Shown: positions 16,731 through 25,922 of the stretch, piece by piece
How positions within the stretch are numbered: position 1 is the stretch's first letter
Layout: each line of letters opens with the position of its first letter
DNA from: Aureimonas populi
GTDB lineage: Bacteria; Pseudomonadota; Alphaproteobacteria; Rhizobiales; Rhizobiaceae
Reading direction: 5' to 3'
NCBI RefSeq assembly: GCF_017815515.1
Contig: NZ_CP072611.1
Span: forward strand, 2,356,001 to 2,420,000
Length of the DNA: 64,000 bases
Position numbers and translations under genes: made by a program
Notes under the pieces: generated by a model
Told to the model about the DNA's origin: nothing
The model's input: the letters and a program-made list of their open reading frames with translations, nothing else
The model's database searches: none

Positions 16731-17858
16731 GTGGTGGATCGAACCGAAAACGGCCCCGCGCGGCGCGGGTTCTTCTCTCGCCGGCCGAAGGACAGACGGC
16801 CCTCGCGCGGCGCCCGGAACGGCTTCGTCATCTTCCTCAATTTCCTGTTCAGCCTCGCGGTCATCGGCCTTCTGGGCGGTGCGGCGGTGCTTTATTGGGG
16901 CAAGGCGCAGTTCGAGCGCCCCGGCCCACTCACCCAGGAAGCCACCTTCATGGTGCCCAGGGGCGGGGGGCTCGCCAGCATTTCGGCCGGCCTCGAGCGT
17001 GAGGGGATCATCGCCAGCGCGGAGATCTTCCAGGCGGGGGTGCGCGTATCCGGCGCCGGCAGCGGCCTGCGCGCCGGTGAGTACGCGTTCGAGCCCGGCG
17101 TCTCGATGCGCTCGGTCATGGATGCGCTGGTCGCCGGCCGCTCCATCCAGCACGCCGTGACCGTTCCCGAGGGCTGGACGGTGGACCGGGTGTGGGAAAG
17201 ACTGGCGGCCAACGACGCCTTGGCCGGCGACTTGCCGGAAAAGCCGGCCGAAGGCACCATCCTGCCCGACACATACGTCTTCACGCGCGGCGCCACGCGC
17301 GCCGACATCGTTCGCCAGATGACCGAGGCTCACGCGTCCGTGGTCGAGGAGATCTGGGCCGGGCGCGACGAGGGCCTGCCCATCGACACGATCGAGGAGT
17401 TCGTCACCCTCGCTTCCATCGTCGAGCGAGAGACCGGCGTGGCGGAGGAGCGGCCCCATGTCGCCTCCGTCTTCATCAATCGCCTACGCGACGGAATGCG
17501 CCTGCAATCCGACCCGACCTTCATCTACGGCATCTGGGGCGGAGCCGGAAAGCCGCCGGGCGAGCCGCTGCGCCGCTCGCACATCCAGAGCGACACGCCC
17601 TACAACACCTATGTGATCAACGGCCTGCCGCCCGGCCCGATCGCCAATCCCGGCCGCGCCTCGCTGGAAGCGGTGGCTCATCCGCTGGATACGAACGACT
17701 ATTACTTCGTGGCGGACGGCACCGGCGGGCACGCCTTCGCCCAGACGCTGGACCAGCACAACGCCAATGTGCGGGCCTATCGCGCCCTGATGGCCGAGCG
17801 CGCGGCGAGCGCCGAGGTGCAGGCCGAGGCCGAGGAAGACGCGACGTTGGTCGAGTGA
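16731..17858 (+). CDS. mltG: endolytic transglycosylase MltG
   Basis: Inner-membrane lytic transglycosylase of the YceG family that cleaves nascent glycan strands and sets their length. A short cytoplasmic basic region is followed by one membrane segment (about residues 31-56) and the periplasmic YceG domain. The catalytic glutamate is E232 in SIVERET, and the QSDPTFIYG segment is conserved. I chose GTG at 16731 (375 residues) because GGAGGGG lies about 9 bases upstream; an ATG at 16683 is possible but lacks a box. Confidence 0.92.
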   Translation: MVDRTENGPARRGFFSRRPKDRRPSRGARNGFVIFLNFLFSLAVIGLLGGAAVLYWGKAQFERPGPLTQEATFMVPRGGGLASISAGLEREGIIASAEIFQAGVRVSGAGSGLRAGEYAFEPGVSMRSVMDALVAGRSIQHAVTVPEGWTVDRVWERLAANDALAGDLPEKPAEGTILPDTYVFTRGATRADIVRQMTEAHASVVEEIWAGRDEGLPIDTIEEFVTLASIVERETGVAEERPHVASVFINRLRDGMRLQSDPTFIYGIWGGAGKPPGEPLRRSHIQSDTPYNTYVINGLPPGPIANPGRASLEAVAHPLDTNDYYFVADGTGGHAFAQTLDQHNANVRAYRALMAERAASAEVQAEAEEDATLVE

Positions 17859-17888
17859 GCGCGCCGATGCGACCGGAAGGGTGAGCGA

Positions 17889-18776
17889 ATGCCCGTGGCC
17901 AGCATGACGGGCTTTGCCCGCACGGAAGGCGAGGCTGCCGGCGCTGCGCTGGTGTGGGAGCTGCGCTCCGTGAACGGCAAGGGGCTGGACCTGCGCCTGC
18001 GCCTGCCGCCCGGCTTCGATGCGCTGGAGCCGGAGATCAGGCGTCTGGCCGCTGCGCGGCTTTCGCGCGGCAATCTTCAGATCTCGCTCCAGCTGCGCGG
18101 AGCCAGCGCGCCCGGCTCCATCGCCGTCAACGAGGACGTGCTGGCGCGCTTCGTGGCCCTGGCTGACGAGCTGGTGCGCGGTGGCCATGCGGTGCAGCCG
18201 AGCGCCGATGGCCTCCTGGCCCTCAGGGGCGTGATCGAGAGCGGCGAAAGCGCGAGCGCCACCGCGCCGGAGGAGCCGTTGCGGCAGGCTGCCCTCCATG
18301 CCTTCGGCGGGGCGCTGGATGCCCTGGTGGCCGCGCGCGCGGCAGAAGGAGCGCGGCTGGCCGAAGCTCTCGGTCTGCGGCTGGACGAGATGGAAGCGCT
18401 GGCGAGCGCGGCCGAGGCCGACCCGTCGCGCAGCGCGGGCGCCATCGCCGAGCGCCTTCGCGCGCAGGTCGGCGCGCTCCTGTCGGCCGGTACGCCGGTG
18501 GACGAAGCGCGCCTTGCGCAGGAGGCGGCGATCCTGGCCACGAAGGCCGACATTCGCGAGGAACTGGATCGCCTCTCTGCCCATATCGCGGCCGCGCGCG
18601 CGCTTCTGGCGGCCGAGGGCCCGGTCGGGCGCAAGCTCGATTTCCTGTCGCAGGAATTCAATCGCGAATCGAACACGATTTGTTCTAAATCGAACTCGTC
18701 GTCGCTCACCCGCACCGGGTTGGAGCTCAAGGTCGTGATCGATCAGTTCAGGGAACAGGTACAGAATATCGAATGA
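17889..18776 (+). CDS. yicC: YicC family endoribonuclease
   Basis: A 295-residue protein with the family N-terminus MTGFAR (after MPVAS) and the conserved C-terminal run ending [11 protein letters not shown]. YicC proteins have been shown to cleave RNA in enterobacteria; the target here is unknown. The end overlaps the gmk start as ATGA, matching the widespread yicC-gmk linkage. Confidence 0.92.
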   Translation: MPVASMTGFARTEGEAAGAALVWELRSVNGKGLDLRLRLPPGFDALEPEIRRLAAARLSRGNLQISLQLRGASAPGSIAVNEDVLARFVALADELVRGGHAVQPSADGLLALRGVIESGESASATAPEEPLRQAALHAFGGALDALVAARAAEGARLAEALGLRLDEMEALASAAEADPSRSAGAIAERLRAQVGALLSAGTPVDEARLAQEAAILATKADIREELDRLSAHIAAARALLAAEGPVGRKLDFLSQEFNRESNTICSKSNSSSLTRTGLELKVVIDQFREQVQNIE

Positions 18777-19450
18777 GGCCGATCCTCGACACCGAATCCC
18801 CGATCCCCATCGCCCGCCGCGGGCTGATGCTGGTCATCTCCTCTCCGTCGGGCGCCGGCAAGTCGACGATCGCCCGCAATCTCCTGGAACTCGACAAGCG
18901 CTTCTCGCTCTCCGTCAGCGTGACCACGAGGAAGCGCCGCGCCAGCGAGATCGACGGCGTGCACTACCATTTCATCGGCCATGAGGAATTCGAGCGCCTG
19001 CGCGCGGGCGATGCGCTGCTGGAATGGGCCGAGGTGCACGGCAATTTCTACGGCACCCCGCGCGAGGCGGCCGAGCAGGCGATGCGCGAGGGGCGCGACA
19101 TGCTTTTCGACATCGACTGGCAGGGAGCGCGCCAGCTTGTCGAGCAGGCCAAGACGGACATCGTTTCCATCTTCATCCTGCCGCCCTCCATGGAGGAGTT
19201 GAGGGCGCGCCTCCTGCGCCGGGCCGAGGATTCGGGCGACACGATCGCCATGCGCATGAAGAACGCCAGCGTCGAGATCGAGCGCTGGCGGGATTACGAA
19301 TATGTCGTGGTCAATGACGACCTCGACCGCGCCTTCTCCGCCGTGCTTTCCATCGTGAATGCCGAGCGGCTGCGGCGCGACAGGCGGCCTGGCCTGTTCG
19401 ACTTCACCGCGCAGTTGCTGGAAGAAGCCAAGACCCTGCAAACCTCCTAA
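18773..19450 (+). CDS. gmk: guanylate kinase
   Basis: Phosphorylates GMP to GDP. The P-loop [10 protein letters not shown] is at residues 23-32, and the GMP-binding part includes [17 protein letters not shown]. 225 residues, about 18 longer at the N-terminus than the core; a start at the internal ATG before LVISS is possible, but the ATGA overlap with yicC supports 18773. The TAA stop overlaps the rsmA stop by 3 bases on the other strand. Confidence 0.96.
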   Translation: MRPILDTESPIPIARRGLMLVISSPSGAGKSTIARNLLELDKRFSLSVSVTTRKRRASEIDGVHYHFIGHEEFERLRAGDALLEWAEVHGNFYGTPREAAEQAMREGRDMLFDIDWQGARQLVEQAKTDIVSIFILPPSMEELRARLLRRAEDSGDTIAMRMKNASVEIERWRDYEYVVVNDDLDRAFSAVLSIVNAERLRRDRRPGLFDFTAQLLEEAKTLQTS

Positions 19451-19458
19451 AGGAGGTT
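19441..19458. repeat. 18-base inverted repeat across the gmk and rsmA stop codons
   Basis: AACCTCCT, then AA, then AGGAGGTT: perfect 8-base arms with a 2-base centre, spanning both convergent stop codons. Each strand carries the Shine-Dalgarno-like AGGAGGTT. It could fold as a tiny terminator for both transcripts, since no intergenic space exists. Confidence 0.7.
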
Positions 19459-20268
19459 CGCAAGGCTCACGAATTCGGGCACGGAAAGCGTCTCCGCGCG
19501 CCGTTGCGGGTCGATGCCGGCGCGGCCGAGCAGCGCTTCTCCGCCCAGGCTCTTCAGGCTCTGCCGCAGCATCTTGCGCCGTTGCCCGAAGGCGGCCGCC
19601 GTCACTTTCTCCAAGGTCGCCAGCTCGGCGGGCAATGGGGCGGGCCGGGGCACGAGGCGCACGACAGATGAAGTGACCTTGGGCGGCGGCGTGAAGGCGG
19701 CCGGCGGAACGTCGAACAGGATGTGCGCCTCCGTCCGCCAGCCGCACAGCACGCCGAGCCTGCCGAAATGCGGGTCGTTCTCCAGGGCGACGATGCGCTG
19801 CGCGACCTCCTTCTGGAACATCAGGACCAATTCGCTCCAAAGCGGCGGCCATGACGGCGCCGCGACGAGATCGAGCAGGATCTGCGTGCCGACATTGTAG
19901 GGAAGGTTCGCCACCACCTTGAAGGGCCCGCCGGCGAGGGCTGCCAGGTCCACCTTCAACGCGTCGGCCTCCACCACTTCCAGCCGTCCGGGATAGTGAG
20001 CCGAGATGTCGGCCAGTGCGGAAAGGCAGCGCGGATCCTTCTCCACCGCCACGACGCGCGATGCGCCGTGGGCAAGCAGCGCGCGCGTCAGCCCGCCGGG
20101 GCCGGGGCCGATCTCGACAACCGTCTCGCCCTCCAGAGGCAGGGCTTGCCGCGCGATCTTTCCCGTGAGGTTCAGGTCGAGCAGGAAATTCTGCCCCAGC
20201 GCCTTCTTCGGATCGAGCCCGTGCTGGGCTAGCACCTCGCGCAGCGGCGGCAGCGTGTCGAGGCTCAC
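19447..20268 (-). CDS. rsmA: 16S rRNA (adenine1518/1519-N6)-dimethyltransferase
   Basis: Also called KsgA; dimethylates two adjacent adenines in the 3' end of 16S rRNA during 30S assembly. SAM-binding EIGPGPG at residues 52-58 and catalytic NLPYNV at 121-126. Start is a GTG at 20268 that overlaps the pdxA stop as GTGA, giving 273 residues beginning MSLDTLPPL. Last gene of the lptF-to-rsmA run. Confidence 0.96.
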   Translation of the reverse strand: MSLDTLPPLREVLAQHGLDPKKALGQNFLLDLNLTGKIARQALPLEGETVVEIGPGPGGLTRALLAHGASRVVAVEKDPRCLSALADISAHYPGRLEVVEADALKVDLAALAGGPFKVVANLPYNVGTQILLDLVAAPSWPPLWSELVLMFQKEVAQRIVALENDPHFGRLGVLCGWRTEAHILFDVPPAAFTPPPKVTSSVVRLVPRPAPLPAELATLEKVTAAAFGQRRKMLRQSLKSLGGEALLGRAGIDPQRRAETLSVPEFVSLANLL

Positions 20269-21308
20269 GAGGCAGCGGCCTTTTCGCGAGGCAGCCCGGC
20301 CATACGAGCGGCGAGGCGCAGGGCGCTGAAGAAGCTTTGCGGCCGTGCCGAGCCCGTCCCGGCGATGTCGGCCGCCGTGCCGTGGTCCGGCGAGGTGCGC
20401 ACCAGCGGCAGGCCGAGCGTGACATTGACCGTTTCGTCGAAGGCCAGCGTCTTGGCCGGGATCAGCGCCTGATCGTGATACATGCAAAGGGCCACGTCGT
20501 AGCGCGCACGGGCAGGGGGGTGGAACATGGTGTCGGCGGGCAGGGGCCCCACCGCGTCGAACCCTTGCGCACGCAGGATCGCGACGGCCGGTGCGATCAC
20601 CGCCTCGTCCTCCTGCCCGATCGCACCCCTTTCGCCCGCATGCGGGTTCAGGCCCGCGAGAGCCAGCCGCGGGGCCGCTATGCCGAAGCGCTCCTTCAGG
20701 TCACGCACCACGATCCGGGCGGTCTCCAGGATCAACTCCGTCGTCAAGAGCCTTGGAACATCGGCCAGCGGCACATGGATGGTGACGGGTACGGCCGAAA
20801 GCTCCGGGCCGGTCAGCATCATGACGGGCATCGCCTGCTTGCCGGTCAGTTCCTGGCAAAGCGCGGCCAGATACTCCGTGTGGCCAGGATGGGCGAAGCC
20901 GCAATCGTAGAGCGCCTTCTTGTCGATCGGTAAGGTGGTCAGCGCGGCGGCCTCGCCGCCCATCACCAGCCGCACGCCCCGATCTATGGCCTCGACGGTG
21001 CCGAAGGCGTTTGCCGGCTCGATCCGGCCCGGACTGTCGACATGCCGGTTGACGAGTGGCAGCACGGGCAGCGCGCGCGGGAAGACAAAAGCCGCCTGAA
21101 CGGCGGTTTCCACGGGTTCGATGGCGATGTCGATATCCAGCCGGGCTGCGCGCGAGGCCAGCATCGTCGGGTCGGCCAGCAGGAAGAAGGGCGGCAGCCC
21201 CGCCTCCCGATTCCGCCGATAGGCCAGTAGCGCAAGGTCCGGCCCGACACCGGAAGGCTCGCCGACGCTGACGGCCAGAAGCGCGCCGCGCGCCGCGTGC
21301 GCGTTCAT
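20265..21308 (-). CDS. pdxA: 4-hydroxythreonine-4-phosphate dehydrogenase
   Basis: Oxidises 4-phosphohydroxy-threonine in pyridoxal phosphate synthesis. The metal-binding histidine region PGHTEYL (H143) and the later NPHAGE and MYHDQALIP motifs are intact. 347 residues, slightly longer than usual. It overlaps surA upstream (ATGA) and rsmA downstream (GTGA), repeating the surA-pdxA-ksgA order of many proteobacteria. Confidence 0.95.
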   Translation of the reverse strand: MNAHAARGALLAVSVGEPSGVGPDLALLAYRRNREAGLPPFFLLADPTMLASRAARLDIDIAIEPVETAVQAAFVFPRALPVLPLVNRHVDSPGRIEPANAFGTVEAIDRGVRLVMGGEAAALTTLPIDKKALYDCGFAHPGHTEYLAALCQELTGKQAMPVMMLTGPELSAVPVTIHVPLADVPRLLTTELILETARIVVRDLKERFGIAAPRLALAGLNPHAGERGAIGQEDEAVIAPAVAILRAQGFDAVGPLPADTMFHPPARARYDVALCMYHDQALIPAKTLAFDETVNVTLGLPLVRTSPDHGTAADIAGTGSARPQSFFSALRLAARMAGLPREKAAAS

Positions 21309-22231
21309 GGCCGGACGATGGTGGCCCGGTCCCGTAGCTGCTTCAGGAACTCGGCGTCCGGCTCGCTCTGGCTGAGCTGCTCCAGCTCCCGCGCCTGGAA
21401 CACCAGCGTCGCCGCCCGGTCGTCCGAAATGGTGCGGGTGGAGCAGACGGCGATGAACTCGACGCCGCGTTCGGTCGTCTGCGGGCGCGTGGTCCGCCCG
21501 GCGGAGAGGGAGGAGACCTCGTCCTTCCAGCGGGGCGGCAGTTCCGGCTGCGCGACACGGCCCAGCTCACGCACGGTCACGTCGCGCAGCCCTTGCGCGA
21601 ACTGATAGGTCGCCGGGCAGTTGGTGAAGCGCTGGCGCAGGGCGTTGGCCTCCTGCGTGCGCTGATTCATGATGCGAGACCGCTCGGCCTCCGGCACCAC
21701 GAAGATCACCTGCTGCAGCGTGTATTCTGTCGTAGAGGGCTTGTCGCCGCCCTGTTGCAGCATCCGCTGCACGGCATCCTGCTCGCTGATCATCTCGGTC
21801 TGGCGGATGTTCATCTGAACGGCCTGCCCCCAGCCCATCTGGGTGCGGATATAATCCTTCATGCCAGCCTGGCTGAAGCCGGCCTGTCCCAGGAGCTGGT
21901 TCAACTGGCTGGCGTTCAGGCGGTTCTGCGCGGCAAAATTAGCATAGGCGTCATCCACCGCGCTGTCGGGGATGTTGATGCCGCGCCGCCGGATTTCCTG
22001 CTTCTTCAACTGCTCGTCGATCAGCTCGTTCAGGGCCGCCTCGTTGGAGGCCGGCGCGCGGCGAAGGCGCAGGAACGCGGCGCGCTGGGAGATCTGATAG
22101 CTGGTGATGGCCTCGCGGTTGACCACCGCACGAACCTCGGACTGCTGCGCCGCCGCCGGCGGGGCGGCGAGAATGGTGCCGGACGTCGCCAGAAGGACCA
22201 TCAGGGCTGTTTGAGCGAGAAGGCGTCTCAT
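21305..22231 (-). CDS. surA: SurA-like periplasmic chaperone / peptidylprolyl isomerase
   Basis: A 308-residue exported protein with a Sec signal peptide (MRRLLAQTALMVLLATSG, cleavage near AAAQQ) and a SurA N-terminal helical domain (VNREAITSYQISQRAAFLR and following). The second half shows only weak resemblance to parvulin, and a canonical isomerase core is hard to see. Start at 22231 has GGAG about 10 bases upstream. In the lpt operon it likely assists folding of LptD and other barrels. Confidence 0.82.
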   Translation of the reverse strand: MRRLLAQTALMVLLATSGTILAAPPAAAQQSEVRAVVNREAITSYQISQRAAFLRLRRAPASNEAALNELIDEQLKKQEIRRRGINIPDSAVDDAYANFAAQNRLNASQLNQLLGQAGFSQAGMKDYIRTQMGWGQAVQMNIRQTEMISEQDAVQRMLQQGGDKPSTTEYTLQQVIFVVPEAERSRIMNQRTQEANALRQRFTNCPATYQFAQGLRDVTVRELGRVAQPELPPRWKDEVSSLSAGRTTRPQTTERGVEFIAVCSTRTISDDRAATLVFQARELEQLSQSEPDAEFLKQLRDRATIVRP

Positions 22232-22393
22232 CGGCTTACCGGAGCTCCCGTCGGCGCGCTGGAGTCGCGCAGCATGTCGAAATCGATGCGCCGTTCTGGC
22301 GCATGGACTTGTCAAAACAATGATTTTGCCCTTCCTAGAACATCACGCCTTCTTGTTGAAGGCCCTTTTCGGGCTGTCGTGCGCACGACGCGA

Positions 22394-24841
22394 TCAGCCG
22401 TCGTCTCCCAGGTCGTAGCTGTACTCGGTCTCCACCAGCGTCCTGAGGGACAGGCGGAACATCACTCGCGATTCGGCCGATTGCAGCTGATAGCGGTCCG
22501 AGGTGCTCTCGTATTGCGCGATGAGGCTGAAGCACTCGTCGGCATAGCCCACGCCGAAGGAACGCGAGATCACGGATTCGTTCTCGATATCGTAGCTCAG
22601 CGAGCCGAAGGTGCTGAGCGTCTCGCTCAACCGCAGCGAGGCGGAGGCCGTCACCTGCTGGCGATCTTCCGCGAAGCCGTAGACGGGTTGCTCGGCGATA
22701 TTGGAGTAGGTGAGCGAGCCGGAAAGGTTGTCCGTGCCATAGGCGGCCGAAAGGTCGGCGCGGCGAAGCGACAAATCCTCCTCGTCGAAGCGCCCCTGGG
22801 CGCCGAAGACGAGGCCGATCGGAGTCGTCAGGGCCAGCGACGACACATAGTCGGAACGGTCCGTCTCGAGCCCGGAATCGTAGCCCAGCAGCGCCAGGTC
22901 GGCCACCGCATAAGGGTTCTCGCCGCCCAGATGGAAGGACTGGCCGGCCACCGCGTCGAGGAAATAGCCCGCGCCGAGCACGCCGGCATATTTCACGCCG
23001 ACATTGGCCCGCGTGCCGCCTTCCATCCGGTCGTAGCCGGAGAACTTGTCGAGCGAGAAGAGATTGGTGGTGTTGAAGACGAGGCTCTGCGCGTCCTCGT
23101 TGGGCAGGATGCCGGCCTCCATCTCGTCGGGCCGCACGATGAGCTGTCCGATGGGCTCGATGACGTGCGAAGTGCCGGCCGTCTCGATCAGCCAGGGATA
23201 GCGCGCCTCGATGGCGGCCGTCGCCATGGCGCGCCCTCCCGTCTCGTCCACCTCGATCCCGCCGAGCGTGGCGGTATCGAAGGGGAAGCCGGGGGAACTC
23301 ATGTCGGCGCGGTGCAGGTCTCCGCGCCCCGTCAGCGTCGGGGTCAGCACGAGGCCGAAATCGGTCACGGTGCTCGTGCGCCACTGCGCTTCCGCCGTCG
23401 CGCGGGCATAGTCGCCTTCCAGCGCTGTGCGGCGGAACACGTCCGTGCGGAAGCGGTCCTCGATCGAGCCGCCCTCGCAGATGCCGTTGTTCAGGAAGGC
23501 CGACTGGCAGACCAGAAGCATGGCGGGCGAGGAATCGTCGCGGCGGATATTGGTGACGTTGATGTCGAGCTCCACCTCGCCGCCGAGAATGGGCGATTCG
23601 GAGATGTATTCGTAGTCCAGCGAGGGCAGCACATAGGGCTGTATGTCGTCGCTGAAGGTGTTCTCGGTCTGCGCCTCGAAGCGCTGGGCGCGAAGGTCGA
23701 AGAAGGACCGGTCGCCAAGGCCGGTCAGGTAAATCTCCGACGCCCGGTAGACGTCGCTGAAGCCCTCGATCTCGTAGACGTTGGAGAAGTTCGAATCCGT
23801 TTGAGCGAGCGCGTCCCAGCCGAAGGTCCAGCGCTCGTTGATGGCGAACTGGGCCTGCGAGCCGATCATTCCGCGATTGTCCGACGGCGTGTCCAGGACG
23901 GGCGGATTGACGCTGTCGAAGAAATAGTCGTCGAAGTCCTCCGGGTCGCGCTGCGCGATGCCGGCGGCCTTCAGCGTGAAATAGCCGCTCTCGAACGCCT
24001 GGCGGTACTCCGCCTCGGCGAGGAAGCCCTGTTTCGTGTAATAGGTGCCGGCGACGGTGACGTCCTTGTCGTCCGCGATGGCCCAGAAATAGGGGATGCG
24101 GATGCCGGTTCCCGTATCGCTCGACCCACGGAACTCCGGCGCCAGGAAACCGCTGCGGCGTTCCACGGTGGGGTCGGGCGAGGCGAAGTAGGGCAGGTAG
24201 GCGATAGGGGCGCCGAACAGCTCGAAGCGGGCGCCGTAGTAGCGCACCACCTGCGCCTCCTGGTCCCAGACGATCCGCCGCGCCTTCACCTGCCAGAGCG
24301 GGGCGCGCTCGGGGTGCTCGGCGCAGGCCTCGCAGGCGGTGTAGACGCCGCGCTCCAGCGTCATCACCGCCCCGTCCCGCCGGGCGGCCTGCGCGGAGGC
24401 GAAGCGCGTGTTGTCGGGCGTCTCGATGCGCAGCGCTTCCACGAAGCCGTCGGCGAAATCGTCCGTGATGTCCACGGCGTCGGCATATATGCGGTTGCCG
24501 CTCGGTTCGATCAGCTCCACATCGCCCGCCGCGACGAGGCGACGGGTCGCCTGGTCGTAGACGATGTTGCGCGCGACGAGCTGGTAGTCGCCATAGTCGA
24601 TCTGGACCCCGCCCGAGGCGGTGACGGTGGAGGTTTCGCTGTCGTAGCTGACGGTGTCGGCCTCCAGGAAGAGCTGCGTGCCCTCCTGCACGGATACCGA
24701 GCCGCCGAGCGCGCCCAGCGATTCCTGCGCGAACGCCGGCTGCGCGGCGGCCAGCGCCCCCAGCGCGACGCCCACCAGAAGCGCGCCCTTCGCGCGGCCC
24801 CACATGGGCCGGCTATGGCGCGAGAACCCCCTCGGCCTCAT
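22394..24841 (-). CDS. lptD: LPS-assembly protein LptD
   Basis: Outer-membrane beta-barrel that inserts LPS into the outer leaflet. Signal peptide ending near AQPAFAQES; the OstA-like jelly roll (VQEGTQLFLEADTVSYDSET and on) occupies roughly residues 40-170, and the long barrel fills the rest. 815 residues from the ATG at 24841, which has AGAGGA upstream; it begins one base after the lptG stop. The only sizeable gap in the operon (162 bases) is between lptD and surA and shows no gene. Confidence 0.94.
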   Translation of the reverse strand: MRPRGFSRHSRPMWGRAKGALLVGVALGALAAAQPAFAQESLGALGGSVSVQEGTQLFLEADTVSYDSETSTVTASGGVQIDYGDYQLVARNIVYDQATRRLVAAGDVELIEPSGNRIYADAVDITDDFADGFVEALRIETPDNTRFASAQAARRDGAVMTLERGVYTACEACAEHPERAPLWQVKARRIVWDQEAQVVRYYGARFELFGAPIAYLPYFASPDPTVERRSGFLAPEFRGSSDTGTGIRIPYFWAIADDKDVTVAGTYYTKQGFLAEAEYRQAFESGYFTLKAAGIAQRDPEDFDDYFFDSVNPPVLDTPSDNRGMIGSQAQFAINERWTFGWDALAQTDSNFSNVYEIEGFSDVYRASEIYLTGLGDRSFFDLRAQRFEAQTENTFSDDIQPYVLPSLDYEYISESPILGGEVELDINVTNIRRDDSSPAMLLVCQSAFLNNGICEGGSIEDRFRTDVFRRTALEGDYARATAEAQWRTSTVTDFGLVLTPTLTGRGDLHRADMSSPGFPFDTATLGGIEVDETGGRAMATAAIEARYPWLIETAGTSHVIEPIGQLIVRPDEMEAGILPNEDAQSLVFNTTNLFSLDKFSGYDRMEGGTRANVGVKYAGVLGAGYFLDAVAGQSFHLGGENPYAVADLALLGYDSGLETDRSDYVSSLALTTPIGLVFGAQGRFDEEDLSLRRADLSAAYGTDNLSGSLTYSNIAEQPVYGFAEDRQQVTASASLRLSETLSTFGSLSYDIENESVISRSFGVGYADECFSLIAQYESTSDRYQLQSAESRVMFRLSLRTLVETEYSYDLGDDG

Positions 24842-24842
24842 T

Positions 24843-25922
24843 CTATCCATCCTCTTGATGGAGCAGGATCGTCGTCCCGAACAATCCTGCTGCCACGACC
24901 GGGAACCACGCCGCCGCGACGGCAGGAACCACGGCATTCGATCCCAGCGCTTGCGCCAGGAAGGTTACGACGTAGAGCACGAAGCCGGCCGTGATGCCAC
25001 CGACGATCGTCGATGCCGACTGGCCGAGGCGCGAAAACCGCACCGCCACCGTCGCGGCCACCAGCGTCATGGCCATGAAGAGCGCGGGCGTGGCCAGCAG
25101 CGTGTGCAGGCGCATGGCAAAGGCGTCGGGGTTGAGTCCCAAGGCCCGCGCCGCCTCGATCTTGGGCCCCAGCTCCCAGATGGAAAGCGTTGCCGGATCG
25201 CCGATGCGCTGCTCGATATATTGCGGCAGGAGCGTCGTGGGAAGTTCCATGGAGGGGCGCGATTCCGGTGGATATCCCACGCGCCGCACGGTCGGGTTCT
25301 CCAGGAGCCAGTGCCCGTCGCCAAGGGTTGCGAGCGGTGCGTCGATGCGCTCGCGCACATTCCCGTTATCGTCGAACACGAAGGCGGTGACATCGCCGAG
25401 CGAGCGGCCGATATCGGCCACCGCCTTCGCTCCGATGATCGAATCGACCCCATCCCCGCGCTGGCGCAGCCAGGAGGGGCGCTCCTGATCCTGGACCGTT
25501 GCCTCGCCCGCGATCAGCGTCTCTATGCGGGCCGAGCCGGCCTGCGCCATGGCCGCAAGTGGGTTGTAGAGGGTGGCGGCGGCGACCCCGATGAGGAATG
25601 AGCCGGCCAGGAACGGCGCGAGAATCTGCCAGATCGAAACGCCGGCGGCGCGCGCCACGACGAGTTCGAGGCGCCGGTTCAGGGAGATGAGGGTGAAGAT
25701 CGCGGCGAACAGGACGACGAACGGAAACGCCTGCTCCATGAAGGCGGGCACGCGCAACGCGGAGATAAGCGCCAGTGTGCTGAAGCCGACGCTTTCGAAG
25801 CGGCCGCGCCGGCTGATCTCGATCACATCCACGAGATAGACCAGCGCCGCCACCGCGACCAGCGCGGACAGGAAGGCGAGAAGGAAGCGGCCGAGGAAGT
25901 AGAGCGAGAGCGTGCGTGTCAT
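24843..25922 (-). CDS. lptG: LPS export ABC transporter permease LptG
   Basis: One of the two inner-membrane permeases of the Lpt bridge (YjgP/YjgQ family). Three hydrophobic segments at the N-terminus, a periplasmic jelly-roll domain and three more at the C-terminus. 359 residues, starting MTRTLSLYFLGRFLLAFLSA. Its ATG overlaps the lptF stop as ATGA. Assignment as LptG rather than LptF is by order and by the N-terminus. Confidence 0.93.
   Translation of the reverse strand: MTRTLSLYFLGRFLLAFLSALVAVAALVYLVDVIEISRRGRFESVGFSTLALISALRVPAFMEQAFPFVVLFAAIFTLISLNRRLELVVARAAGVSIWQILAPFLAGSFLIGVAAATLYNPLAAMAQAGSARIETLIAGEATVQDQERPSWLRQRGDGVDSIIGAKAVADIGRSLGDVTAFVFDDNGNVRERIDAPLATLGDGHWLLENPTVRRVGYPPESRPSMELPTTLLPQYIEQRIGDPATLSIWELGPKIEAARALGLNPDAFAMRLHTLLATPALFMAMTLVAATVAVRFSRLGQSASTIVGGITAGFVLYVVTFLAQALGSNAVVPAVAAAWFPVVAAGLFGTTILLHQEDG

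Noticed and set aside
21593..24994. 1133-codon open frame antisense to lptD and surA
   Set aside because: It is the mirror of well-supported genes; composition follows GC-rich third positions and it matches no family.
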